Assembly (NCBI RefSeq): GCF_954871325.1
Contig: NC_088776.1
Location: 15,376,052-15,440,051 of the forward strand
Direction: 5' to 3'
Origin: Gordionus sp. m RMFG-2023
Taxonomy: Eukaryota; Nematomorpha; Gordioida; Chordodea; Parachordodidae
DNA length: 64,000 bases
Below are positions 35,501 through 45,545 of the stretch, piece by piece (within the stretch, counting starts at the first letter, position 1; the number at the start of each line of letters is the position of its first letter). The translations under genes were made by a program, and so were the position numbers. The notes beneath the pieces were generated by a model, which worked only from the letters and a program-made list of their open reading frames with translations, was not told the origin of the DNA and ran no database searches.

Positions 35501-38500
35501 ATACAAGAACACTTGAAATTATAGCTGAGAGTAACCATTGTGTTGGTGGTGTAATATTATTTTACTATCTTTTGCCAATTCCTACTATTTCATGTATTGC
35601 CGAAAGGGTGTAAAAAAATAATTTACATTCTTTTCGTTGGGGGAGGGGCTACTTTTCAGAGGGGTATTCTATTTCCATCGCTCAGAAGGGGTAGGAGCCA
35701 CTCACAGAATATACTTAAGATCAGATGTGTATAGGTATTTTAAAAAAAGAATCCGGTTACAGACTCTTGAAAAAATATTTCAGATATAAATACTTATTAT
35801 ATTCATTTTATCTAAATTAGTGTATCTTAGATGCAAGATATATTTTATGAAACTTTTTTATCTGATCGTTATTTATTTAATTAGTTTAGCTAAAAATAAA
35901 ATCAGATAATATATTATATATTTCTAGATAACAATAATATAATTAGACAAAAGATTAATATTCTTGAGTTTGAATATAAATATCGATAAGCCTTATTTTA
36001 TTCATGATTTGCCTGATAACGATAGCATTTTTGAATTAAAATATAATCATGAAGATGGATATATTGAATAAATGAGAATTACATTCGCACAATAAGCAAC
36101 AATGTCCAAGAGGTCAAAGTAATATCTCTAACCTATGGTTCACAAAGAACAATATCTTTTCCGCATAACTACAGTAAAAGAATTCTTTGGGGCCCAATAA
36201 TAGGAATGAAGAGATGTATAAATCAGAAATTGAGATGCACATAGAGAGATTAGGATATATAATATGTTGATTGTATTAATATGCTGGAAAAAAAAATCCA
36301 AATATATCCAATTCTGTGGTCTATTCCTCCAGAGAAACTATCCCAAAGAGTTTTTCGGATCGTTTAGAAACATTATTAAAATTAAAATATAAGAATATTG
36401 CGATAAAATAGATATCATTATAATAATAATAATTTTTTTAAAACAAAACTACTATCAACAAAATCTAAATCATCCAAATATTATTTTCATTCTCAGTATA
36501 CTGTGCCAAAGGGCAAACAAGAATGTTGGACCGTGAAATATAGATACTTATATTTTATTACCCCCCCCCTCCCCTCACATAAAATAAGATCATGATTATT
36601 TGAATAAAATGATGAAATAATATTCAAATTATAGATATTTGTAGAAATGATTAAAAAAAATTTAAAAAATCACCTTAAATATTTTAAAATTGATGCCTAT
36701 TTATTATTAGCAATTATAGACAGATTAGTACTTTTTATGTAAGTAGAATATTGAATTTTCAATAAAGGTTATGATTAAATATGCCAAAAAGTATAAAATG
36801 ATAAACTAATAAATATATAATATAAATATGAACAAGGAATTATAAAATTGAATTAGCCAATTTGCATATTAAAATAAATATAAACGAATAATAAATATTT
36901 ATCTTAAAATAGAAAGTTAGGTAAGAAGGAAAAAAAATTAATGCAATAATCCACGAAAAAAATAAGGTAATATAGTGATTTTTGAATCTTATAAAAACAA
37001 AAATATAAAAGTATCTGTACCTGTATAAAAAATTTGGAGAACTGCACTTTTTATTTTTATGTTTTCATGGCATAAAAATATAAAATAAAAATCTTTATGC
37101 CTTCCCTTCTAATAAATGTTTTTAAAAAATATATACCATGTTGGATTTCATTAAATATAAACATTATTAATAGAAATGTAATCATACCAATTCTCCAGAT
37201 TCTCCCCTTTCTCCATCTCTTCCAGGTGTACCGGGTGAACCGTCTCGCCCAGCATTACCGGGCAGTCCTTTTCCTCCTGGTCGACCCATGTCTCCGGCTT
37301 TGCCTGTTTCGCCCTTTATAAATATGTTTTTACAAATAAAATATCAAATTTCAATAGCAATCATAGCACAAAATTTCGATAATTATTTTTATAGCGATTA
37401 AAAATATTATTTTTTTAAACCACAAAACTGTTATAACAATATGCAAATTTAAATTTCGTGTGTAAACTGAGTTGGTGACTATGATGGTGGGAAGTATATG
37501 ATGGGAAAGGGAGTTTGGCAGAGGAAAGGGTTGAGAAATATAAAATCTAGAGGGAATGTTAAAGGAATGAGAAATATAAATATGATACAAAATTAGACAT
37601 ATTTACTTCCCTATTTCTTAGCTAGCACATTGGGAGTATTTTGACCCATTCCCCTTTGTAGAAACCACCTCTTGTATTATATCTGCTTACACAATCCTCT
37701 TTATTATGACCAAATCTTCCGCACCTGGCACATCTCAATTTCTCCTGCTTGCGCGGACAATATGGGGCTATATGACTTTGCCGCATTCAAAACATTTTTT
37801 CTCTTGACAATCTCTGACCATATGTCCTTGCCCACCACAGTTATAACAAGTAATATCTCCCCTCCCTCGAGAATTAAATCTCGGTTTCATCTCCGTTCTA
37901 TTTCTAAACAAATTTTCTCTGTCCCTATATGGTTTCAACACTTGATTTTAATATATTTTCCATATATATCTCCGCCCCCATGTCTATTTACTAAATTATT
38001 TTCTTCTAAACCTAATATCTCACTATCAGTCTAACCCCTTATTAACTCTTATACAGGTAACGAAGTTATTTTCCCCATAACATCTTCTCCATTATGCCCC
38101 TCTATTGTTAAATAAAATTAAATAGAGATTTCAACTCTTTGTAATGTTAATAGATAAGACAGAATTAATAATGTGAATACCCCAATTATACACATATACA
38201 TAAATTCAACCCAACTTATAACAAGTTTTAAAATTTGTTTAAATTTACTCCTCTAATAATTACTTAATGCTAATTTATCATAAACTAGTCCTTTTCTTCA
38301 TCTCCTTTGTTATCAAATAATAAAAATTTATATTTAATACCCCCCCCCAACCCACTAAAACATTGTAATAATCAATTTTGAACACAAAACGAGATATATA
38401 TATATATACATCATGCAAGCTGGGGCTGCCGTCTTCTCCATCTTTTCCAGGGTTACCACTATTGCCATCTGGTCCATCTACCCCTGGCTGGCCATCTGCT

Positions 38501-40605
38501 CCAGGTTCTGAGTCCGCCCCAGGGGGACCTGGTGGACCCTATATGCACAACGAATATATTTTAAAAAAAGTTTTGCAATAATATTATTTATCATTTTTAA
38601 ATCAGTCAAATTATTTATAATTTCATAAAACATGAAAAATACTTTAGGGCCGGGTGAACCAGGTTTAGCATACTCACCGGGATGTCCAGGATTACCAGGC
38701 TGCAAAGAATCCTGACCAGGATCGCCCAATCTGCCAGGAGAACCTGGCCTTCCGGGCCTACCACTCACACCTGGCCTACCATGGAGGCACGTTTTACAAC
38801 CATTATCTTGTTAAATAAAAAAAATATATAAAATCATTTCAGAAAGGGAAAAAGATTCTAAACCGGATTAGAAAATGTTTTTTCATTAATTAAGTATGTT
38901 TTAGCAAAATCTTACCTGGAAAAAATAAATTTAATATTTTGAATGTTTGAAAATATTTTATTTTAATTGCAGAGTATCAGTTATGGCCTAAAGATTTGGT
39001 TATCAAGGTGTTGATTTTTATAAAATATACTTTTTGGGAGAAAATCATAGTCTAACTTATAAATAAAAACAACAAAAATATCTTACTACTTTGAAAGTTG
39101 TGAAAACTTTATATGATGTTTTTTAGACACATAAAATGTTGAATTACGAGTTTTAATTGGTTATAATTTATTTTCTTTAAAAGTGAGATCATATTTTTTT
39201 ACTAGGCTACTTCTAATTGCATTTTAATGTCATGCATACGTCAGTGATTTAAGAGCTTTCCTACCCCAATTATATTATTCTATCATATATAATCATTATA
39301 ATGTAAAACAAATTTAAAACTTGATTGAGCTTTTCCATTCCGCCCAGCTCCATTGCTATTAAAACTTTGTGAGGAAGAACCACTATTAACCCTTCTTGCA
39401 GAATTTTCAAATGAAGAAACCGATATTCTGCTACTTTGGCCGGATCTAGATCCTCCTCTATTGAAACCGGATTCTGTATATTATAAAATTTTTAGGCTTT
39501 ATTGTAATAGTAATAAATAAATAAAAAGTAAAACCTATAAAGCTGAACTTATAGCGGATGCAACACCATTTAACAGCTGATTAAATTTAAAAAAATCTTT
39601 TAATAGGAATAAATACTTTTTTTATTATTAATTCTCAGATTATCATCATCATTGAATTTAGATAAAATTAATCTCATTAAAAGATTTTCGTCTGTTTAAA
39701 TCGAGCTGAATGGCGTCCTCTATGAATTCTGCATATATTTTTTTACAATACATTTAAATAATATTTTAATACTCACAATATATTATATCATATTATATTT
39801 TTAATTTTATATAAAACAGTGTCCCTTTTTAATTCTAATTGTTTTTAAAAAGACATTGTGTGACTAAAATCGCAATTTTATAACCTATCTCTTCTATTTC
39901 GGGGGAAAATGGTCTATATTGAGCCTCTACCCTATCTCCAGAACTTTCCACTTTAGGTAGAGCGTCGATGAATTGCGTTTGCTGACTAGCCTTTTGGGCA
40001 AATAATATTTCTTTGCCAATCACTGAAATTTCCACTGGAATTTCAGCCGGCAATTCTATTGGTGTATCTATAATTTTTGTTTCCACTTCCCTTTTATACC
40101 TTCTATTCCGGAATACTTCTATAGATTCATAATTGGTCTTCGTTTTTAGCATATCGTTTATAGGGCGTCTTAACCTTAGTTTGCGTGTCCTTCTATCTCG
40201 AATTAATTCCACTATCTTGATCTAGTTTTGGATTCATTATTATAATCAACTTATAGAAAGTTTAAAAAAACAATGAATATGAAAATAAATAAGATTTTAC
40301 TTACATTATTTTTAATATATATTTAAAATTATTATAATAACTTGCAAAGTCGTAGCTTCTGTCCTCAAAAAAGATAGTATTTGTTCTTTTTCTGCTAATC
40401 TCATCTTGATCATGATCAAATAAGCATCTTGGTCGTTGTCCAAAGTTTTTATCTTGTAGTTGAGCCATGGAATGAAAGCTAGCCCTAAGAGGGACATGAC
40501 AATTAGAGCACCAGCCAAAAAGCCTAAAGAATTTGGCAAAGTAAAATTCGAAGAATTGAGCCTTGTGAAACCATATTCACTATCATCTTTTTCAATCGAT
40601 TTCAT
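22580..40605 (-). CDS. Type II transmembrane collagen with C-terminal spongin/short-chain-C4-type domain
   Basis: Exons, 5' to 3' on the minus strand: 40342-40605, 39885-40221, 39321-39473, 38643-38806, 38410-38538, 37188-37313, 33232-33357, 33025-33150, 29256-29633, 26094-26273, 23243-23504, 22580-23049. Phases agree at every GT-AG junction; the model gives 904 residues. It encodes a short cytoplasmic N-terminus, one membrane span (residues about 27-48), a basic stalk with furin-like RYKR, a Gly-X-Y region (about 259-706) with a few interruptions, then a roughly 198-residue cysteine-rich domain. That domain matches sponge short-chain collagens (EmC4/spongin). It would be a cell-surface, possibly shed, matrix protein. 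Weak points: the exon 1 donor is GTTATT and the exon 2 acceptor has a poor pyrimidine tract, so the join of membrane anchor to collagen needs transcript proof. Phase-0 Gly-X-Y exons could be missing without trace. Confidence 0.85.
23243..38806 (-). CDS. Collagen Gly-X-Y exons 4-11
   Basis: Exon 4 (38643-38806) begins with a cysteine pair (NGCKTCLHG, about residues 255-258), a likely interchain-disulfide knot, then starts Gly-X-Y. Exons 6, 7 and 8 are each exactly 126 nt (14 uninterrupted triplets) and exon 9 is 378 nt; all begin with a Gly codon in phase 0. Interruptions are seen in exon 4 (DSLQP, EYAKP), exon 5 (LHD end) and exon 9 (TSH, AFP, NFEV). Charged triplets (GKD, GRD, GEK) dominate. 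Possible integrin-type motifs are GRDGERGES and GPRGERGDR, the latter with an RGD. The antisense open frames over these exons are shadows of the repeat. Confidence 0.92.
24024..25674. mobile_element. hAT-like non-autonomous element A with AACTAGTTAC sub-terminal repeats
   Basis: Ends are TAGTG...CACTA. The flanks are GTTACAAC (24016-24023) and GTCACAAC (25675-25682), 7 of 8 identical. Sub-terminal AACTAGTTACA repeats occur near both ends (24045-24125 and 25570-25650); similar sequence recurs at about 30801-30905. No transposase is visible. It carries two other insertions: a GTTAAACGGCTCGAT-family MITE (about 24776-24939) and a hAT MITE (25074-25406). It lies in the collagen intron between exons 10 and 11. 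Confidence 0.7.
25074..25406. mobile_element. 333-bp hAT MITE with perfect 8-bp target duplication
   Basis: The 8-mer ATTCTGTA is found exactly at 25066-25073 and 25407-25414. The left end CATAGGCGTTGCCAGG and the reversed right end CATAACCGTAGCCTGG are inverted variants of the CAGTGGCGTAGCCAGG terminus. About 45 nt after the left end closely match the left end of the hAT at 706-2419 (around 740-785). It is therefore an internally deleted, non-autonomous relative. It sits inside element A and is probably fairly young. Confidence 0.8.
26639..27973. mobile_element. Palindromic (foldback) element with minisatellite arms and TA flanks
   Basis: Two arms of about 590 nt are near-perfect reverse complements (about 26639-27235 and 27412-27973) separated by a loop of about 175 nt. 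The outer 330 nt of each arm is a tandem array of a roughly 20-nt unit like ATCAAAAAAGGAAAATGTCA. Termini are CAGAGTTTCCCATTC and, reversed, CAGGGTTTCCCATTC, each flanked by TA (26637-26638 and 27974-27975). This suggests a Tc1/mariner-mobilised foldback MITE. It lies in the collagen intron between exons 9 and 10. Lys/Gly-rich open frames in it are repeat artefacts. Confidence 0.75.
27976..29090. mobile_element. Second, partial copy of the foldback element
   Basis: Directly next to the intact palindrome. 27976-28330 repeats the inner arm sequence (GCGATTT...TTACTTTATTT), 28490-28810 is its reverse complement, and 28815-29085 carries the same minisatellite units, ending near GAATGGGATTTC. The outer left arm with minisatellite is missing. 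The whole 26639-29090 block can form several alternative hairpins. Confidence 0.6.
29848..30218. mobile_element. GC-rich hAT-type MITE
   Basis: Inverted ends TAGAGGTCTGC (left) and TAGAGATCCGC (right, reversed) enclose segments rich in GGCCCGG/GCCCGACC, in sharp contrast to the AT-rich surroundings. Flanking 8-mers agree at only 5 of 8 positions, so it is old. Related termini are CAGAGACCTGCAGAGG at 32522 and 63019, and AAGAGCCCTGC at 48121. Confidence 0.55.
31507..31722. mobile_element. MITE copy 4 of the GTTAAACGGCTCGAT family
   Basis: The best-preserved copy with both ends: GTTGTTAAACGGCTCGATTT on the left and CGGCTCAAATCGTGCCGTTT on the right. The centre holds CAAAACCTTTGCGCCATCTA. Lies in the collagen intron between exons 8 and 9. 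No coding capacity. Confidence 0.75.
32522..32770. repeat. GC-rich hAT-MITE fragment (CAGAGACCTGCAGAGGTACC end)
   Basis: Starts with CAGAGACCTGCAGAGGTACC, the same terminus as the element at 63019-63244, followed by several GGCCCGGCCCGG-type blocks separated by poly-A/T. The right terminus is not evident, so this is a fragment or a diverged copy. Confidence 0.5.
33930..35600 (+). mobile_element. Heavily decayed hAT (DUF4371-type) remnant in a collagen intron
   Basis: In scattered plus-strand frames, 34149-34205 reads [20 protein letters not shown], the hallmark YDGASNMRG block of DUF4371/ZMYM1-like hAT transposases. Farther on, 34590-34690 has a related helical segment, 34875-34940 [20 protein letters not shown], and about 35555-35595 a worn PTISCIAER dimerisation motif. 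Stops and frame shifts are numerous. No terminal repeats or target duplication were found. It is the oldest-looking of the four transposase-bearing hAT copies. Confidence 0.65.
37600..38000 (-). mobile_element. Fossil LTR-retrotransposon gag fragment (zinc knuckles)
   Basis: An old virus-like remnant. The minus strand carries CCHC zinc-knuckle motifs of nucleocapsid type (for example [14 protein letters not shown]) preceded by a basic Arg-rich stretch, as in gag proteins of LTR retrotransposons. No other retroelement parts or LTRs could be recognised around it. It is a short broken relic with a few breaks, of undetermined age, in the collagen intron between exons 5 and 6. A spliced cellular CCHC protein is less likely because of the intronic position and the breaks. 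Confidence 0.6.
39321..40605 (-). CDS. Collagen N-terminal exons 1-3: membrane anchor and stalk
   Basis: Exon 1 (40342-40605) starts at the ATG whose complement is 40603-40605. It gives a 26-residue acidic/polar N-terminus, a hydrophobic span ([20 protein letters not shown]), and a heptad-like helix (about residues 50-88). With basic/charged residues after the span and collagen further on, a type II orientation is inferred. Exon 2 (39885-40221) is very basic ([12 protein letters not shown]) and carries RYKR before Glu-Val. Exon 3 (39321-39473) is a Ser/Gly/Arg-rich linker. The exon 2-3 and 3-4 joins are phase 1 and make Glu and Asn codons, supporting the chain. Confidence 0.7.
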
Positions 40606-41337
40606 ATTATTAAATTAATTTTATTATCCACTATATTAATAATATTTTAAAACTTTCTCCTTAAAATAAAACTTGTAAAAATCAAACTTAAAAAAATATG
40701 TAATTTAAGACAGTTAATTTATTTTTATTCTTATGTATTTATTATATCATTTTTGTCTAATTTCTTATTTAAAAAAATAAAATAATAATAGCATTAAATT
40801 ATGGAATTTGTCATCGCAAATCATTAACACAATAATTGAGGCGTTAAAGAGTTATGAAAGTGAACGTCAAATCTTCTTTTTCTGTTCAAAAAAGGTATAA
40901 ATTTTACATAATCTCATATAATCCGGTTTTCCCTATTAATGTAAATTCTATTTATATTTTTTACTTTTTACCGTTTTTATAATCCTTGATTAAATAAGAT
41001 TTTCTTTTTATAATATTTCCATGAAAATTATTCATTTTTCTTTTAAAAAATCAATTTGCCCCAATAAACTAATTTTCCTATAATTTTTCTTTTTAATTAA
41101 TTTTTTAATAAAAATTCATCTAATATAGAGTAAAATTATTATTAGTATTATTTAGTAAATAAAAATTTGACCGTTCGCTAAACCACAACATTTTCGAGAG
41201 AATTTAAAAATAATTATGAATATATTTTGTTGAAAATAGTGCTGTCCAAAATATTTTAAAGAAGTCGTTCTCGTTCGTTATTCATTTTTTAAAAAAAATC
41301 GAATATATTCATGTTTAATCATAGTCAAAAAAAGGTA

Positions 41338-41556
41338 ATTTTGTTAAACGGCTCGATAAGAGCCGATTTTATTATTAAAAACGGCTAAATATTTTATCCG
41401 GAGATATATTGCGCAAGCCTGAAGAATATGCTCATAGATGGCACAAAGGTTTGGACATCTATTAGGGAAATCTCGAGGTAGGCTATAATTTTCAGGCTAA
41501 AATATTCAGCAAGCCGTTTTTGAACATAAGTTCAAATCGAGCCACTTAACAGCAGT
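41338..41556. mobile_element. MITE copy 5 of the GTTAAACGGCTCGAT family
   Basis: Left end TTGTTAAACGGCTCGATAAG, right end TTCAAATCGAGCCACTTAAC. The centre has GCTCATAGATGGCACAAAGG then TTTGGACATCTATTAGGG. It serves as the reference for the split copy at 57476-60418 because its centre is uninterrupted. Confidence 0.75.
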
Positions 41557-43789
41557 AAAAAGAGAAACACGTTCAAATTCGTGAAGGCATTCATTCATAT
41601 AATTATATTAAACGCCTAATAACACCGATAATAGACACAACTATAAAATATGATTTGAAATATAAATTATATAATATTTTTCTAATTTTTTAATAATTGT
41701 TTTTTTAAAAAAAATCTTTATCGATATACCATGAGCGTTTCATAATTAAAAAGGAATTCATTTCGCGAAAACGCTTTTTACAGGAGCTGAAGTTGAAATC
41801 GCCGTTTTTGTAGAATGAATAAGGATATTATAGGAAATTTATTTAAAATATTTTATGTTTTATATGTGAATGTAAACCAAGCGAGACTGGTTCTTACCAC
41901 TCCATAACTCGAAGAATTATTTATAAAAGTAGTCTATACCATTTCCTGATTGACTTTTCCTGGTTTTTTCATTTGTTAAAAATAATTTTTATACAATCCT
42001 CTTCTAAATTTCGAGTAATTCTTGCTCAGAAAAGAGAGATTACAAGAATTGACATTTTATACTGAGGCTTTTTCAATCCTACGTTTTTCTATAATTTTTT
42101 AAAATCTTTTTGTGGTGTAGGAATATACCTAATGAATATAATTCAGCTACAAAATTAATTATAAAATATAGACCATTCTAAATAAGAGTATAGAAGTATA
42201 TAAACTCGTCAAATAATTGAAGGACACAGTTGAGTAAGTTTTTTTTTGTTAGAATGAATGACATAAAAGATAAAAGGAAACGGCGTTCACCATGTTTTAA
42301 TAATTTTATTCATAAAAGCGTTCTTTTACAACAAGTCCGACATATTTGGACTTAAGGGCAAGTTCGATCTGTGTAAGTTCGATCTGTGGCTGACTAATAT
42401 TTATTTAAAATAGTTCCAATTGAACTTGAAGTAGTGGCAGAGTGCGATCTGAAAAAAATTTCTAAATGGTGAAAAACTTAATTATTTATCTGTAAAAGAA
42501 AATGGGAAAATTAAAATCACTCGAGGAAAATAGCAAAAAAATTAGGTTTCTTTTCTAGTAAGTATAAGAAAAATATTTTAACTTTTGCCAAAATTTGAGC
42601 CAAGAGAATCCTCAAGTCAGGCCTTCCGAAGAATGTTGTTTATTCGGTATATTTCTGAGCAGTTTTTTAATAAATAATATTTCTTAATTAATAAAGTATT
42701 TCATTCAACATTAATTGAATTGTTAAATTTTTTATCTTAAATTTTGAGCGAATGTTTTAGTTCCTCTTCTTATCTGAAAGAATGTTAAAAAAATTTGTTC
42801 ATAAGGAATTTAATATAGCTAAATATTCGTGATTTGGAACAGATTATTTATACTATATCCTTTGATATATTTTACAGCCGTTTCAGCTTCATCGCTCTAA
42901 ATTACTGCTAAACCAATGACGACGAGTCCTTTCTAACGAATTAAATATGATTCAACTAGAAAATGGATACTGGTTCCTGTTAACTAAGAGGTTATCCCAC
43001 CCCTTCCGAGATTTCAATAACGCAACAACATGATACCCCCTTCACCCGTTTATTGCTGTCTTTATCTAGTTTTGCTTTCGTCTTTAAATAGGGTAAATAT
43101 AATCTATTAAATTTATATAAACGCAATATAAATTGCAAATATAAATAGTTATAGATGATGGAAAAGTAGAAAAATTTTATTAAAACTAGTAAAATAAATT
43201 TATATTATCGGGCCGCATTTCAATTATTAATTTTATCCAAAAAAGAATGCAATTCAATTTTTAATAAGACTATCTTTCGCTCATCTAAATCATTCTCTAA
43301 TAGTAATAGGTGTCAAAAATAAATTGGAAAATCAACATTCAAAAATATAACTCACTAATTAGTATGTAACATAGGAAGAATTTGTAAGCACTGACAAATG
43401 TAGTAATATTAGGCCTAAATACACATTTTCTAAAAATTTTCGCAGTCCTGATTGTCAGAATAAGGTCACATTTAATTATAAATTATTCATATTCTTGTGT
43501 CCAAGTTCATTTTAACCCTCGAAAAGTTAACGGGGTCTAGGCTGCACCCCCAAAAATTAAAAATCTTTAATGACCTGGTTTTTAAGTAACCATCTAATTT
43601 ATAATCTATATTTCTGCATCAATCATTTTTTTGCATGAAGCAATCTAACCAAATTTGGATAGACATTCTCTTGGACTCGGTAACTTAATTTTAAAACTTA
43701 TTTAGGGAACGGATCTCAACAAAATTTTATTTTTTAAAATGTTTTTATAAATATTTTTCTTAAATTTTTTTATTTTCCTTCAGTGAATA

Positions 43790-44000
43790 AGCCGTGTCCT
43801 GGTTCGTCTTATTTATGACAGTTATTTCTGTTTCCCAGGCTAAACAGATTTTGAACGAAGACAAAATATTATTTATATATATTTTCGGTGCAAATAAAAC
43901 AGACGCGTATACTTTTACTTAAATCTAAATAGCCTCTTTTTTTAAGCTGTTTAGAGGAAACTATCGACTTTTAGAAATAAGACGAATCAGGACACGGTCT
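43790..44000. mobile_element. Inverted-repeat MITE (CCGTGTCCTGRTTCGTCTTAT ends)
   Basis: The left end AGCCGTGTCCTGGTTCGTCT and the reversed right end ACCGTGTCCTGATTCGTCTT are near-identical inverted repeats. Inverted similarity extends inward about 65 nt (TTATTTCTG...TAAACAG against its complement). About 210 nt long, no coding capacity. A clear target duplication was not found, so the superfamily is undecided. Confidence 0.65.
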
Positions 44001-44609
44001 TGGAATTTATTCCTGCTTTTCTTGAAATCTCGTACTTTTTAAAAGTTCAATTGGACTCGAGCCTATTTTATAAAATAAAATATTGGACCGGATAGGATTC
44101 TTGGAAAAAAACGCAAACTATTATGTATTCACAGTTAGCGCGAATTCGAAGCGTTTGCGCACACTGTGATTGCAAGGTTAGTTAGGTCAGTTTTGATGAG
44201 GTCAGATCTAAAAAAATATATAGATCCTATGCAGGGCTCTAGTTTTATGATATAAACATTTTTTGGAAACAAACACATTTTTTTGTCTATACCAAAAATT
44301 GATTATTATATATATTTATTAGGGGGAAAAACAAAGATATATCGTGAATATTATATAAAGTTGAAGATAAAAAGAAATAGGAAAAAACAAAATTAAAAAC
44401 ACTTTCTTTATTACTTCCTTATCGGTTTAGATATTAGTAGATAAATAGTTTAATATAAGATAAATTTTTTTTAATTCATGAGGGTTAATCATCAAAAATT
44501 GAAACTATTGGCCGATGCCGTGAATAATGTCCTTGGTGAATCTCGATATCAAAATAATTTTAACTTTTGAAAATAAGTTTACTAGTATGATTCTCCCCGT
44601 CAGACGGGT

Positions 44610-44835
44610 TTTTATGTATTTTTCGTAAAATATCTAAACAAGTCTTTTATTTATCATTATATATGAAAAAATTGATATTTTCGCATATAGTCTGTGGCCA
44701 GCGATGGCTAATGTCTCATGTCAAAAGTGTTGCTTTTATTATTTTCCCATAAATATTTAAACATGCCAATTATTTATTATATGAAAAAAATTGATGTTTT
44801 CGTATACCGTCTGTGGTCTCGCTGAGTCCGTTGAT
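44610..44835. repeat. Diverged direct repeat pair, about 110-nt unit
   Basis: Two adjacent segments share AAATAT-TAAACA...TTATTTATTATATGAAAAAA-TTGAT-TTTTCG-ATA-GTCTGTGG in the same order (about 44615-44700 and 44738-44815). It could be an old tandem duplication or repeated TE ends. No function suggested. Confidence 0.5.
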
Positions 44836-45545
44836 CATTCGAATCCAGCAATGGCCATGTTTTTTTCTAAAACCAACTTGGTGGGACAATATATAATCGA
44901 TCGAACTCGATCACGGTGATTCCGTTAATATATTATTTATTAAAAAATCAATGAGTCTTCTTATATTTTGACAATGATAAAGTTTTGAAATATGGTAAAT
45001 TAGTCCTACCTAGGCTTATTTTTTCGATTTCTGGATTAAACTTGCCAGATTCCCGGTTTCGGTCGCGCATTTCAATAAATGACCTTCTGTTCTAAGGAAA
45101 AAAATACGACTAGATGTCTTACGTTATAGTTAAAATCTCGCAAAACTATCTAAAATAAAATGTCAATTATCTCTATTCAGTCTCAAATTTAAACAATTTT
45201 TACTATTAAGATTGTCAAATTTTAAATATTCCAAAAGATGAACTGAAAATTTTATTCATATTTTTGCCGTCAATTCTGAAGAGAATTTCATAATGTAAAA
45301 ATGTTAACGTAATACATTTTCCAGAACAATTTATCCCATCAAAAAAAATATCTAATGTACTCCAACCGAGCCTCAAACCTAGAAAGATGATCTAAATTTG
45401 TATTGTAAACAATTAAAATATAATAAGGGGAACATCATTAGTTTAATGAATACATAGAGAAAAAATTGATCATTATCATTTGATTTATTAAAAGATAAAA
45501 TAGAATTTGAATTACCTGTCGTGAAATTCCAAAAAAAAAGTTTAA

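Larger units (their letters stand above)
40606..45545. other. Region upstream of the collagen gene: repeats only
   Basis: No exon recognised. The first kilobase upstream of the collagen start (40606-41340) should hold its promoter; I see only AT-rich sequence and no motif I would defend. Then come MITE copy 5 (41338-41556), a short direct repeat of AAGTTCGATCTGTG (about 42360-42390), an inverted-repeat MITE (43790-44000) and a direct repeat pair at about 44610-44835. Confidence 0.5.
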
